Positions 49,427 through 58,806 of a DNA stretch of 64,000 bases are shown piece after piece. Source of the DNA: Clostridia bacterium (GTDB lineage: Bacteria; Bacillota; Clostridia; Oscillospirales; Acutalibacteraceae). The position numbers were made by a program, and so were the translations under genes. How positions within the stretch are numbered: position 1 is the stretch's first letter; each line of letters begins with the position of its first letter. The DNA lies in contig JAFWYB010000068.1 of the NCBI GenBank assembly GCA_017517865.1, positions 105,007 through 169,006 of the forward strand, read 5' to 3'. The notes below the pieces were generated by a model. That model was not told the origin of the DNA. It worked only from the letters and a program-made list of their open reading frames with translations, and ran no database searches.

Positions 49427-52400
49427 ATGAAAAAGAATTTATTCAAGAAATCAATGTCAGTATTTTTGTCAGTACTCATGCTTATGTCATGCTGGGTGTT
49501 CTTCCCGGGTATGGTTACATTTGAAGCAGGTGCAGCAGCAACAGATACTACATACCGTGAGAATGCTGACCAATACGGCACACCCTACTGGACAGCCACC
49601 GATGATAACACACATTGGATGCTTTGGGGTGAGAGCAGAGATGCAAGTAAGGCTCATGTTTGGATCAAGGTTCCCAGAACTATTTATCTCGACAAGAGCG
49701 AAACTCTTCAGTCAGCAGGCTATAAAATTGAAGTCGAATGGTCATTGGGTGACGGTACAAGTTACCGTTGGGGCTTAGGTCCTGCTGCTTGGGGTTACGG
49801 TACCGGTATCAGTGGTCAGAGTGGTACAGAGCAGTTTACTATGACCAATATGTTCAAAGACTACAGCAGTAACTCAAGTATGAACGGCGAAAATGAATAT
49901 GGTGTTAACGGTTATAATGACGCTAACAAATACGATCTTAGAGTTCACGACAACTTTGATGGCAGTTCAGGATTTATCGTATATAAAAATACAGGTGGTA
50001 CATCCAATAGGACCAACTATATTTATCTTATTGGTACCCCTAATACTGTCGGTTCAGGCAGATACTCAACAACAGGTATCAATCCTTCACCGTTTAACTT
50101 CACACAGCAGTGGACCTGGAAGCAGAAATGGGAAACTAAGACCTCTCCTCTTAATGCTACAGGCAAGCCTAGTTCAGTTGAAGAACAGCTTTACGGTTAT
50201 AACGAAGTTTGGTGGGACATTGAAATATACGACAAGGCATCGCTTAAAACAGCTGTCGATTATGCTAACACTGTTTATGATAATAATATAAGCTACAGCT
50301 CATATGTTCTTAATAACGGTCTTGAAAATCTTAAACAGTTAGCAAACGAGGGTTATGATATGCTCGATGTCCGTGAACTGGCATCTCAGTCAGTTACGGA
50401 TAAGACTACTGCCATCAACAATGCAGCAAAAACAGTTCAGTTCCAGGCTAAGAATACCGATCTCATAAACAAGGTTGCAGAAGCCAGGGCTCTTCAGGCT
50501 AAGGCAGGTTATAACACATTATACACACAGGCTTCAAGACAGAATCTTCAGGCTGTAATTGAAAATGTAACAGCAAATACTCTCTATAAAGGTACTACTG
50601 TATATTCTACCGGTAACTATACAGACGCAGGTGCAAGAGCTGCAGCTGAACAGACTGAGATCAACAATCTTATAAACAGCATTACTGTAGCTTTGAACGG
50701 CCTTGTAAGAAGATACGATGTAGGTTACGATAACCTTTTCTCATTCACAGATTGGGCTCTCAATCCCGTTAAGGAAAATATGTCAAACGGTACAATCGAA
50801 ATTGATGCTGATAACGGCACAATTAAGATCACACACGACGGCAGTGCTGACGGCACCGACAACAACACAAGTCAGCAGCCCACATATTACAGAGCCAAGG
50901 TTGAAGGCAATACAGAATACGTTCTTACATGGAACACAGCAGGTTCAGGCAGAGGACAGATTCACGTATTCTACACCACGGGTGATCAGTATACATACAA
51001 TGTAAACAACAGCTATAACAGCGGTTCACATTGGTTTGTAAGTAACGGTGATCTTCCCTATTCAGAAGAAATGGGCAAGCACGAGGTTGCTTTCACAACT
51101 CTTCCCGAGACTGACGGTCTCGTATTCCGTTTCGGTACCTGTAATGCAGGTGACAGCATAACGTTCTCAAACATCAGACTCGTTAAGAAGTCAGATTACG
51201 ATGCTTATGCAAGTAAATATACAACTACCCGTGAAGCATTTGAAGTGGGCGATACAAAGGAGCTTACATACGCACCCACAAGAGAGGGCTATGTATTCGA
51301 CGGTTGGTACACAGCTGATGGTGTTAAGGTAACAAATATTTCAGGCTTTACGGCAAGTGACATTGTATATGCCCATTGGATTCAGAAGTTCGCAGTTACC
51401 TTCAAGAATCAGGACGGCACGGTTATCGAAACACAGTATGTTGCTCCCGGTGAAGCTGCCGTAGCTCCCTCGACTGCTGCTATTGATCCCGACGAAAATT
51501 ACGAATATGTTTTCGCCGGATGGGATAAGGACTTCTCAAATGTTACGTCAGACCTTGTAGTTACAGCTCAGTTTACTCAGCAGGCTCACAGCGGTATTAA
51601 ATATCAAAGAGTATCAGCTGCTACATGTACAACACCCGGTAAAATCACCAAGCTTTGTACCGCTTGTAACTATAAATGGAACAACGGTGAAGCTTTTGAA
51701 GATACAGCCGGTGAGTTTGCTCCCGCTCTCGGTCATACATATGATAGAGCTGAACCTACCGGAACTGTTGTTACAGATAAAGGCACTGAAACCGGTCACA
51801 CAGTAAAATGTAATGCATGTGATGCAACAACAACCAAAGCTCACGACTACAAACTTGACGCTAACCATCCCGCCTCAGACGCTACTTGTATAAAAGAAGG
51901 CGAAACATATTACAAGTGTGCTTGTCTTAGAGAAAAGACAGAAACAGGTTCAACAAACCCCAACAACCACGTTAACACAGAACTCAGAGATGTTGAAGCT
52001 GCTAAATGTGGCGTTGAAGGTTACACAGGTGACACATGGTGTAAGGATTGCGGCAGCAAGATCGCAACAGGTTCAGCAACACCTGCTCTCGAACACTCCT
52101 TCACAACCTATGTAGATCAGAACGATGCTACCTGCGATAAGGAAGGCACAGAAATCGCAACCTGTGACCGTGATGGCTGTAATGTAACCGATTCACGTTC
52201 AACAGGCAAAAAGCGTGAGCACTCCTTCACAAACTATGTAGATCAGGGCGATGCTACCTGCGATAAGGAAGGCACAGAAATCGCAACTTGTGATTATGAT
52301 GACTGTAATGCAACAGACTCACGCTCAACAGGCAAGAAGCGTGAACACAAGTTTGACGGTACCGTTAAGGATAACGGCAACGGCACACACTCATTCGAAT

Positions 52401-55400
52401 GTTCATACGACGACTGTGACGTTTACGGCGGTACAGTTGATTGCTCAAGCTGGAAAGAAAACGCAACAGAAGGCAAGTGCGAATGTGACGTCTGCGGTTA
52501 CACCAAGGTTCACACATGGAGCGATTGGTCACAGGCTGAGGGTAACACAGCTGATGCAGCAGGTAAGATGGTTCGTTCTTGCGGTGTCTGCGGTGCTGAA
52601 GAAACAACAGACTGTACTTATACATTCGTTAAGACACCCGCTACTTGCGAAGATGACGCTTATACTACATATACATGTACCGATGCAAACTGCGGTCACG
52701 GCTATGTTGTAGTAGAAATCGGTTCAGCAACCGGTCATAAATTCAACGGCGATTACAATTACGATTCACAGAATGATAAGCATCAGCAGAAGTGTGAAAA
52801 GTGTGATGCTTACGGTGTCGGCACAGCAAAGGATGCATGGGCAGATTGCTCATGGACTTACAATAATGCAGGCGAAGGTAAGCACACAGCTTCCTGCGTA
52901 TGCGGCAACAGCGAAGCTCAGGATTGCTCAGGCGGCACAGCTACATGTACAGCTAAGGCTGTATGTCAGTACTGCGGTGAGGCTTACGGCGAAAAGGCTC
53001 CTCACAGCTACACAGGCAATACATATTTTGACGGTGTAGAAAAAGCTAAGGATGCAACCTGTACAGCTCAGGCTGAATATTACACCTACTGCTCAGCTTG
53101 TAAGGCTTCAAGCAAGGGCACAGATAAGGAAGCAACCTTCGCATACGGCGACCTTCTTCCCCACACTTACACAGGCAACACTGAATACCTTTACAAGGCA
53201 ACAGACGCAGAGTGTGAAGTAAACGAAACATACTATGTATACTGTTCAGAATGTAAGGCTTCAAGTGAAGGCACAGCTGAAGAAGCTACCTTCGAAAAGG
53301 CTGACACAGCTCTTGAACACGTTTGGGTAGAGCCCCAGTACAACGGTGAAGAAACTCTCAAGCATACATTTACCTGTGAACGCGGTTGCGGCGAAACAAT
53401 GACTGCTAACTGCGCAGACTCAGCTATCGTATTTGGCTTTGAACCTGCTACTTGTACTTCACAGGGCTATGATATAGTACAGTGTTCTGCTTGTAACCAT
53501 ACCTGGAACATCAACTACACCGATGCTCTTGGTCACGATTACACCAAGAAAATTTATACAGGTGATTATCTTAAGGCTGCAGTTAACTGTGAGCACGCAA
53601 ACGAATATTGGTATGCATGTTCACGTTGCGGACGTAGCGCTGAAGATATTACAGATGACGAAGTTTATACAGGTGCAGGTTCTCTTTCATACTTCTCAGG
53701 TGAAGTAAGAAATCACGACTTCCAGAACAAGGTAGACGCTAAGTACCTTGCAGAACCTGCTACCTGCTTCGCAGCTGCTAAGTACTTCACATCCTGTAAG
53801 TATGAAGACTGCGGTAAGTCCTCAGAAGAGGTTTACGGCGTAGGTAAGGGCACAAAGTTCTCATCAGGCACAGCACTTGCTCACGACTGGACAGAGGTTG
53901 AAGCTGAAAAGTATCTTGCAACTCCCGCTGACTGCGCAAACGATGCAACATACTACTATGAATGTTCACTTTGTAAGAACTCCAGTAAGGATTACGGTGA
54001 CGGCGCAACATGGACTGATGTAGACTCCAAGTCAGGCCACAGCATGGCTTACACAGCTGCAAAGGCTGCAGACTGTTATGAAGCAGGTAACCTTGAATAC
54101 TGGTACTGCGATACTTGTAAGAAATATTACAAGGATGTTGACGGTACAGAAGCTTACCTCGGTCAGTCCGAAACAGTTGTCAAGAAGCGTGAACACGATT
54201 TAGCAACCTTCAGCTTCAAGGCTGCAACCTGTGAAGAAGACGGTCACCCCGCTTACGTTAAGTGTAAGTATGATGATTGTGATTACACAACTCTTCCTGC
54301 AGAGCTTCCTAACGGTTATAAAGCTACCGGCCATAACTTTACAGGTGCTTACTACTGCGATACAGCACATAACTACCATGCAAAGTATTGTGCAAATGAT
54401 AACTGTGATATGGTAACTCTTACTGATGCAGAAGGTAATCCTTATCAGGTTAAGACCTTCGGTATGGTTATTGACGGCAAGCAGGTTAAGTACAATGTTG
54501 AATATACTGGACTTGATTATGTAATCACCGGCGGCGAAGAGTGCTCATTCACTTACACAGAAAGCACAGTTGACGGTGTACACAGCCACGCTAACGCTTG
54601 CGTATGCGGCAACAGCACAGCAAAGACATATTCAGACGAAGAAACCTTCGTTGAAACTGTTGCTCCCACTTGTACAACAGACGGTTACGACAGCTATGCA
54701 TGTCCTGACTGTGGTACAACATGGACAAAGAACGTAGTTGCAAGAAACGGCCACACACCTGCTGCTAATCCCACGACAAACGGCGACGGCACACATTCAA
54801 TCTACTGTACAGTAGAAGGCTGTGGCTACAGAATCAGCACAGAAAAGTGCTCAGGCGGTACAGCAACATGCAGCAAGAAGGCTGAATGTACAGTCTGCGG
54901 TGCCGAATACGGCGATTTCGGTACACACGTATACGCTACAGAATGGGTATACCAGAATGACGCTGCTTGCGGCAAGAACGGCACAGAAAAGAACACATGT
55001 ACTGCATGTAACACAGAGCAGACCCGTGAAGCAGAGGGTACAGCTCTTAAGCACAGCTACTCAGATTATGTTTACGCACTTCCCGAAGGCGTAACAATTC
55101 CCGGTTTTGATACAGCTACACTTAAGGAACCCACTTGCGGCACAGAAGGTCGTGCAATCAGCTACTGTACACTTTGTAATGATGTTTACAAGACAAAGAT
55201 TGTTCCCGCAGATTCATCTGCACATGCTTGGGAAGTTGACGAAAACGGCGAACTCGTTTGGACAGCTGCAGGCGGCAACTGTGCAACAGGCGTTACAATG
55301 GTTAACAGATGTACAGTATGTGACAAGACTCAGAGCAAGGTTGTTAACGATGACCATCAGTGGGAAATCTATGCAAGAGTAGAAGCAAACTGTAAGGAAG

Positions 55401-55996
55401 ACGGCTACATCGTATTCAAGTGTGCAAACTGCTCATTCACACTCCTCTTCGATAAGAGCTATGAAGGCTATCCCGTATTCGAAGGCAAAGATTATGAGCT
55501 CACTGAAAAGCTCGGTCACAGCTGGGAGCGTGAAGGCTCAACAGACGAGCTTATCGTTGATAAGGAAGCAACCTGCGCAATCGAAGGCAGAGGCTATTAT
55601 GTATGTGCTGACTGTCAGGATAAGAGTGACAGCATTGCTATTGAAAAGCTCGAGCACAACCTCGTTGAGATCGCAGAGCAGAAGGTAACCTGCACAATTG
55701 ACGGCTATAAGGCATACGTAAAATGTATCGCTTGTTCTTATGACCAGCACCTTGACGAAGAATGGCTTGCAGTTGAAGGTAACTACACACCTGCAACAGG
55801 CCATATCGATGATAACAACGACGGCAAGTGTGACGGCTGTAAGAAGCAGATGGAAGGCGATGAAGCAGCAGATAACTGCAACTGTATCTGCCATAAGGAC
55901 GGATGGTTCTCACAGATTATCTACAAGATTCTCCGCTTCTTCTGGAAACTCTTCAAGATCGGTAAGTCATGTGATTGTGGTACAGTCCACTATTGA
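49427..55996 (+). CDS. Giant secreted cysteine-rich repeat protein
   Basis: 2189 aa. A signal peptide (about 1-38, ending AGAAA) is followed by an N-terminal beta region (about 40-270), a helical FIVAR-like stretch (about 270-426), a carbohydrate-binding-like beta-sandwich (about 434-594), two InlB/Listeria-Bacteroides type repeats (GYVFDGWYTADGVKV near 620; EYVFAGWDKDFSNV near 692) and a Cys-rich array from 721 to about 2110. The array holds about 22 units of form C-x(8-12)-C-x(2 or 4)-C followed by a GH or EH; in all about 107 cysteines. The C-terminus has DDNNDGKCDGC, then CNCICH, a basic hydrophobic helix (WFSQIIYKILRFFWKLFKIG) and CDCGTVHY. No LPXTG motif. Likely a surface adhesin or metal-binding scaffold; function unknown. 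Followed by its own terminator and two smaller relatives. Confidence 0.85.
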   Translation: MKKNLFKKSMSVFLSVLMLMSCWVFFPGMVTFEAGAAATDTTYRENADQYGTPYWTATDDNTHWMLWGESRDASKAHVWIKVPRTIYLDKSETLQSAGYKIEVEWSLGDGTSYRWGLGPAAWGYGTGISGQSGTEQFTMTNMFKDYSSNSSMNGENEYGVNGYNDANKYDLRVHDNFDGSSGFIVYKNTGGTSNRTNYIYLIGTPNTVGSGRYSTTGINPSPFNFTQQWTWKQKWETKTSPLNATGKPSSVEEQLYGYNEVWWDIEIYDKASLKTAVDYANTVYDNNISYSSYVLNNGLENLKQLANEGYDMLDVRELASQSVTDKTTAINNAAKTVQFQAKNTDLINKVAEARALQAKAGYNTLYTQASRQNLQAVIENVTANTLYKGTTVYSTGNYTDAGARAAAEQTEINNLINSITVALNGLVRRYDVGYDNLFSFTDWALNPVKENMSNGTIEIDADNGTIKITHDGSADGTDNNTSQQPTYYRAKVEGNTEYVLTWNTAGSGRGQIHVFYTTGDQYTYNVNNSYNSGSHWFVSNGDLPYSEEMGKHEVAFTTLPETDGLVFRFGTCNAGDSITFSNIRLVKKSDYDAYASKYTTTREAFEVGDTKELTYAPTREGYVFDGWYTADGVKVTNISGFTASDIVYAHWIQKFAVTFKNQDGTVIETQYVAPGEAAVAPSTAAIDPDENYEYVFAGWDKDFSNVTSDLVVTAQFTQQAHSGIKYQRVSAATCTTPGKITKLCTACNYKWNNGEAFEDTAGEFAPALGHTYDRAEPTGTVVTDKGTETGHTVKCNACDATTTKAHDYKLDANHPASDATCIKEGETYYKCACLREKTETGSTNPNNHVNTELRDVEAAKCGVEGYTGDTWCKDCGSKIATGSATPALEHSFTTYVDQNDATCDKEGTEIATCDRDGCNVTDSRSTGKKREHSFTNYVDQGDATCDKEGTEIATCDYDDCNATDSRSTGKKREHKFDGTVKDNGNGTHSFECSYDDCDVYGGTVDCSSWKENATEGKCECDVCGYTKVHTWSDWSQAEGNTADAAGKMVRSCGVCGAEETTDCTYTFVKTPATCEDDAYTTYTCTDANCGHGYVVVEIGSATGHKFNGDYNYDSQNDKHQQKCEKCDAYGVGTAKDAWADCSWTYNNAGEGKHTASCVCGNSEAQDCSGGTATCTAKAVCQYCGEAYGEKAPHSYTGNTYFDGVEKAKDATCTAQAEYYTYCSACKASSKGTDKEATFAYGDLLPHTYTGNTEYLYKATDAECEVNETYYVYCSECKASSEGTAEEATFEKADTALEHVWVEPQYNGEETLKHTFTCERGCGETMTANCADSAIVFGFEPATCTSQGYDIVQCSACNHTWNINYTDALGHDYTKKIYTGDYLKAAVNCEHANEYWYACSRCGRSAEDITDDEVYTGAGSLSYFSGEVRNHDFQNKVDAKYLAEPATCFAAAKYFTSCKYEDCGKSSEEVYGVGKGTKFSSGTALAHDWTEVEAEKYLATPADCANDATYYYECSLCKNSSKDYGDGATWTDVDSKSGHSMAYTAAKAADCYEAGNLEYWYCDTCKKYYKDVDGTEAYLGQSETVVKKREHDLATFSFKAATCEEDGHPAYVKCKYDDCDYTTLPAELPNGYKATGHNFTGAYYCDTAHNYHAKYCANDNCDMVTLTDAEGNPYQVKTFGMVIDGKQVKYNVEYTGLDYVITGGEECSFTYTESTVDGVHSHANACVCGNSTAKTYSDEETFVETVAPTCTTDGYDSYACPDCGTTWTKNVVARNGHTPAANPTTNGDGTHSIYCTVEGCGYRISTEKCSGGTATCSKKAECTVCGAEYGDFGTHVYATEWVYQNDAACGKNGTEKNTCTACNTEQTREAEGTALKHSYSDYVYALPEGVTIPGFDTATLKEPTCGTEGRAISYCTLCNDVYKTKIVPADSSAHAWEVDENGELVWTAAGGNCATGVTMVNRCTVCDKTQSKVVNDDHQWEIYARVEANCKEDGYIVFKCANCSFTLLFDKSYEGYPVFEGKDYELTEKLGHSWEREGSTDELIVDKEATCAIEGRGYYVCADCQDKSDSIAIEKLEHNLVEIAEQKVTCTIDGYKAYVKCIACSYDQHLDEEWLAVEGNYTPATGHIDDNNDGKCDGCKKQMEGDEAADNCNCICHKDGWFSQIIYKILRFFWKLFKIGKSCDCGTVHY
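52094..52345 (+). repeat. 126-bp tandem duplication inside the Cys-rich array
   Basis: Positions 52094-52219 and 52220-52345 are near-identical copies encoding 42 residues each (HSFT-YVDQ-DATCDKEGTEIA core). It shows how the array grows by in-frame unit duplication. Confidence 0.9.
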
Positions 55997-56014
55997 TTAA
56001 CCCCTTAAATAACG

Positions 56015-56045
56015 GAACTCCCTCATCTGAGGGAGTTCTTTTTTA
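56015..56045 (+). terminator. Rho-independent terminator of the giant gene
   Basis: GAACTCCCTC-atct-GAGGGAGTTC followed by TTTTTT. Confidence 0.93.
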
Positions 56046-56054
56046 TCCTTTTCA

Positions 56055-56083
56055 TTGACAAATGCTTTCTTAGATGATAAAAT
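56055..56083 (+). promoter_or_regulatory. Predicted sigma-A promoter of the two smaller Cys-rich genes
   Basis: TTGACA (56055-56060), 17-bp spacer, TAAAAT (56078-56083). Located between the terminator of the giant gene and the 281-aa gene. Confidence 0.78.
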
Positions 56084-56121
56084 AACATTGAATAAGTATA
56101 ATTTACGGGAGGTAAATGAAA

Positions 56122-56967
56122 ATGAAAAGAACATTAGCAATTATACTGTCCGTTGCAATGCTTTTTACAGCATTACCCTTTGCAGCTTTTGCTGAGCAGA
56201 ATGTATGTGCACATGAGGGTGAATACACCTGGCTCTATGAAAAGGTTGCTGATTGCACGGCAGCGGGCTGCACGATAAGCAGAAAAAAGCTCTGCAGTGA
56301 CTGCGGTGAGGTTTACGGTGAAACAGAAACAATTTCCGCACAGAAGGAGCATATTCTTACAGCTCTTCCTCTTTATGATGAAAACGGAAATATAATCGAG
56401 GCAAACTATATCCGTCCCACCTGCGAAGAAACGGGTATGCAGAAATATGCTTGTATGCTTTGTGAAACTACGGTTGAAAAGGTTATTCCTGCCAACGGTC
56501 ACAGCTACGGCGAAAGAGAAGTTTATGTCAAATGCTTTGATCCCGAAGACAGCAGTAATCAGGTAAGCAGAACGGAAAACGGCATATACAGAAGCTACTG
56601 CACTGAGCCCGGCTGTAAGGCATATCTTGAAGAAAGAATAAACGATCACGTTCATTTCGGATATGAAGCTAAAGAGGCAGACTGCTTCGGCCCCGGACAT
56701 ACAGCTTTTACATATTGCATTACCTGCGCCACAGAAACAGAGGTGTATGAGACACCTCAGCTTGAACATAAGGATGAGAATGATGACGGACGTTGCGATT
56801 TGTGCTTCTCGGAATACAGAGGAGACGGCGTGTTCTGTAGCTGCCTTTGCCATAGCGAAAAGCCCTTTATGCAGCTTCTTATGCCTCTTTTCAAGCTTAT
56901 CTGGCAGCTTCTCGGCATAGATAACTGTTACGGCACCTGTGATGCGGTGCATTACGTTAAGGAATAA
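56122..56967 (+). CDS. Secreted cysteine-rich protein with the shared C-terminal module (281 aa)
   Basis: Signal peptide about residues 1-25 (IILSVAMLFTALPFAAFAEQ). Three to four Cys-rich units follow, such as CSDCGEVYG, PTCEETGMQKYACMLC, and ADCFGPGHTAFTYCITC. The C-terminal module is DENDDGRCDLC, then CSCLCH, a hydrophobic helix (FMQLLMPLFKLIWQLLGI) and CYGTCDAVHYVKE, slightly different from its two neighbours (order of the last cysteines, four extra residues). The start at 56122 has GGGAGG nine bases upstream; the ATG at 56116 is too close. The stop is 15 bp before the next gene of the same family, so they form an operon. Function unknown; surface location likely. Confidence 0.8.
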   Translation: MKRTLAIILSVAMLFTALPFAAFAEQNVCAHEGEYTWLYEKVADCTAAGCTISRKKLCSDCGEVYGETETISAQKEHILTALPLYDENGNIIEANYIRPTCEETGMQKYACMLCETTVEKVIPANGHSYGEREVYVKCFDPEDSSNQVSRTENGIYRSYCTEPGCKAYLEERINDHVHFGYEAKEADCFGPGHTAFTYCITCATETEVYETPQLEHKDENDDGRCDLCFSEYRGDGVFCSCLCHSEKPFMQLLMPLFKLIWQLLGIDNCYGTCDAVHYVKE

Positions 56968-56982
56968 AACGGAGGTAGAATT

Positions 56983-58605
56983 ATGTTAACTGCAAAAAAA
57001 GTAATATCAATTATACTTTCCGTTGTAATGCTTATGTCAGCGGCATCTGTTGCTTTTTCCGCAAGTGCCGCAGATTGTAATCATAACATCGGACCGGAGT
57101 TTCCCGATTCAACTATGGTGATGTTCTCAGAAAAGCCCGGAACCTGCGTAAGTGTAGGCGTTCAGGCATACCGCTGTACTGAATGTACATATATCACAAA
57201 TGTTAAAACGACTATAGATCCCGACAACCATACAATGTCTGATTGGCAGACGGTTACAGAGCCTACCTGTAAGGATGAGGGCACAAGGACCCGTTTCTGT
57301 CTCAACTGCGGCGAAACGGAAGACGGTAAAATCCCCGCAAGTGATAATCATACCTTTATTGATGAAGCTGTTCTCAAATTCTGGTGGACAGCTGAAGACA
57401 AGAAAATCGGCTCTGTATATGAAGGCTGGGAAATAACTGCTCTTCCTACCTGCATTGACGAAGGTCAGGCTAAAACTGTATGCACCGTTTGCGGTGAGGC
57501 TGAAAAGACAGCAGTGCTTGATGCTCACAGCTACAGCTTTGTTGAAAACAAGGAGCTCAGCAAGGCTCCCGACTGTATAAGAACGGGTGAGTGTTATGTG
57601 TTCTGCGGTGAATGTAACGCTAACTACGTTCTCACAGTTCCCGTTGATGAAGATGCACACGTTATAAGATACAGAACTGTTACCGAAGCAACCTGTACCG
57701 CAGAGGGCACAGAACAGGCATACTGCATCTGGCACGATGACTATGAAGGTGAAATAAGACCCGTTGCAAAGAAAGAGCACTCGTTCACCGACTATAAGTT
57801 TGATAACAATGCAACCTGCACAAAGGACGGAACAAAAACCGCTAAGTGTGATTACTGTGACGAAACTGACACCGTTATTGCCGTCGGAACGAAGAGAGAG
57901 TGCGTTACAAAGTGGTTCTTTGCTGAAGGTGTAACCTGCAAAACCGGCGGCAAGGTTATCCTTGACTGTATTTATCCTGATTGCGAAAAGACCTACGGAG
58001 AAATAAAATATATCAATGCCGGACAGCATCCTAACCTTATAAGATATACGGTTGCTCCGACCTGCACACAGAACGGATATACCTATGAGGAATGTCCCGA
58101 CTGTAAACTGCTTACAACTGTTTCCGGCAGCGAAAAGCCCTCAACAGGTCATAAGTACAATTGGGTAACGGTAAAAGCCGGAAGCTGTATTGCTGACAAT
58201 GAAGGCAACCCTCAGCCTAAGGTTGAAAGCGGTGTGTGTGTTTATTGCGGCAACACAGAAACAAGAGAAACGGCTGTTGAACACGATTACTTCATTCTTG
58301 CTGACGAAATTGCCCCTTTATGTGACGAGGACGGCCGTACGGCACATCTTAAATGTTCTGCCTGCTTTGCAGAGGTTGAGTCTGAAGCTATTCCTGCTTT
58401 AGGTCACGAGGATTCAGACGGCAACGGCTGTTGCGACGTGTGCTACGAATGGTTCGTTGAAGGCCCCGACGGTAATGCTACAAGCTGCAGATGCCTTTGC
58501 CACAATACCAACGGACTTGCAGCCTTTTTCTATAAGATATACCTCTTCTTTATAAAGCTCTTCGGTGCGGCACAGCAATGCGATTGCGGAGCAATACATT
58601 ATTGA
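56983..58605 (+). CDS. Secreted cysteine-rich protein with the shared C-terminal module (540 aa)
   Basis: Signal peptide about residues 1-30 (ISIILSVVMLMSAASVAFSA). About seven Cys-rich units follow, for example EPTCKDEGTRTRFCLNC, PTCIDEGQAKTVCTVC, ATCTKDGTKTAKCDYC, and PTCTQNGYTYEECPDC, each followed by a spaced His. The C-terminal module is DSDGNGCCDVC, then CRCLCH, a hydrophobic helix (AAFFYKIYLFFIKLFGA) and CDCGAIHY. GGAGG precedes the ATG. Second gene of the operon with the 281-aa protein; a terminator follows. The repeated unit is the same as in the giant protein at 49427, indicating common descent. Function unknown. Confidence 0.8.
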   Translation: MLTAKKVISIILSVVMLMSAASVAFSASAADCNHNIGPEFPDSTMVMFSEKPGTCVSVGVQAYRCTECTYITNVKTTIDPDNHTMSDWQTVTEPTCKDEGTRTRFCLNCGETEDGKIPASDNHTFIDEAVLKFWWTAEDKKIGSVYEGWEITALPTCIDEGQAKTVCTVCGEAEKTAVLDAHSYSFVENKELSKAPDCIRTGECYVFCGECNANYVLTVPVDEDAHVIRYRTVTEATCTAEGTEQAYCIWHDDYEGEIRPVAKKEHSFTDYKFDNNATCTKDGTKTAKCDYCDETDTVIAVGTKRECVTKWFFAEGVTCKTGGKVILDCIYPDCEKTYGEIKYINAGQHPNLIRYTVAPTCTQNGYTYEECPDCKLLTTVSGSEKPSTGHKYNWVTVKAGSCIADNEGNPQPKVESGVCVYCGNTETRETAVEHDYFILADEIAPLCDEDGRTAHLKCSACFAEVESEAIPALGHEDSDGNGCCDVCYEWFVEGPDGNATSCRCLCHNTNGLAAFFYKIYLFFIKLFGAAQQCDCGAIHY

Positions 58606-58618
58606 TTTACTGAACTGT

Positions 58619-58652
58619 AAACAGGCAGAGAGAGCTCTCTGCCTGTTTTTTA
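58619..58652 (+). terminator. Rho-independent terminator of the Cys-rich operon
   Basis: AACAGGCAGAGA-gagc-TCTCTGCCTGTT followed by TTTT. Confidence 0.93.
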
Positions 58653-58698
58653 TATATCATTATACTAAAAAAATATATCGGATTTTGGTGTATAACTA

Positions 58699-58727
58699 TT
58701 GCAAAATATAATAAAAATAAGTATAAT
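58699..58727 (+). promoter_or_regulatory. Predicted sigma-A promoter of pckG
   Basis: TTGCAA (58699-58704), 17-bp spacer, perfect TATAAT (58722-58727), 80 bp before the start codon. Confidence 0.65.
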
Positions 58728-58806
58728 ACTTGAGAATGGTAGTATGGAGTACAATGAGTAATTTTAAGCTACTGAAATTTTGTAATGTAAGAAAGGAAAA
58801 TGTACT

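Noticed and set aside
49427-55996. LPXTG, dockerin or S-layer homology anchoring of the giant protein
   Set aside because: No LPXTG-type C-terminus is present. The DDNNDGKCDGC loop recalls a calcium-binding dockerin loop, but there is only one copy and the duplicated dockerin helix pattern is missing.
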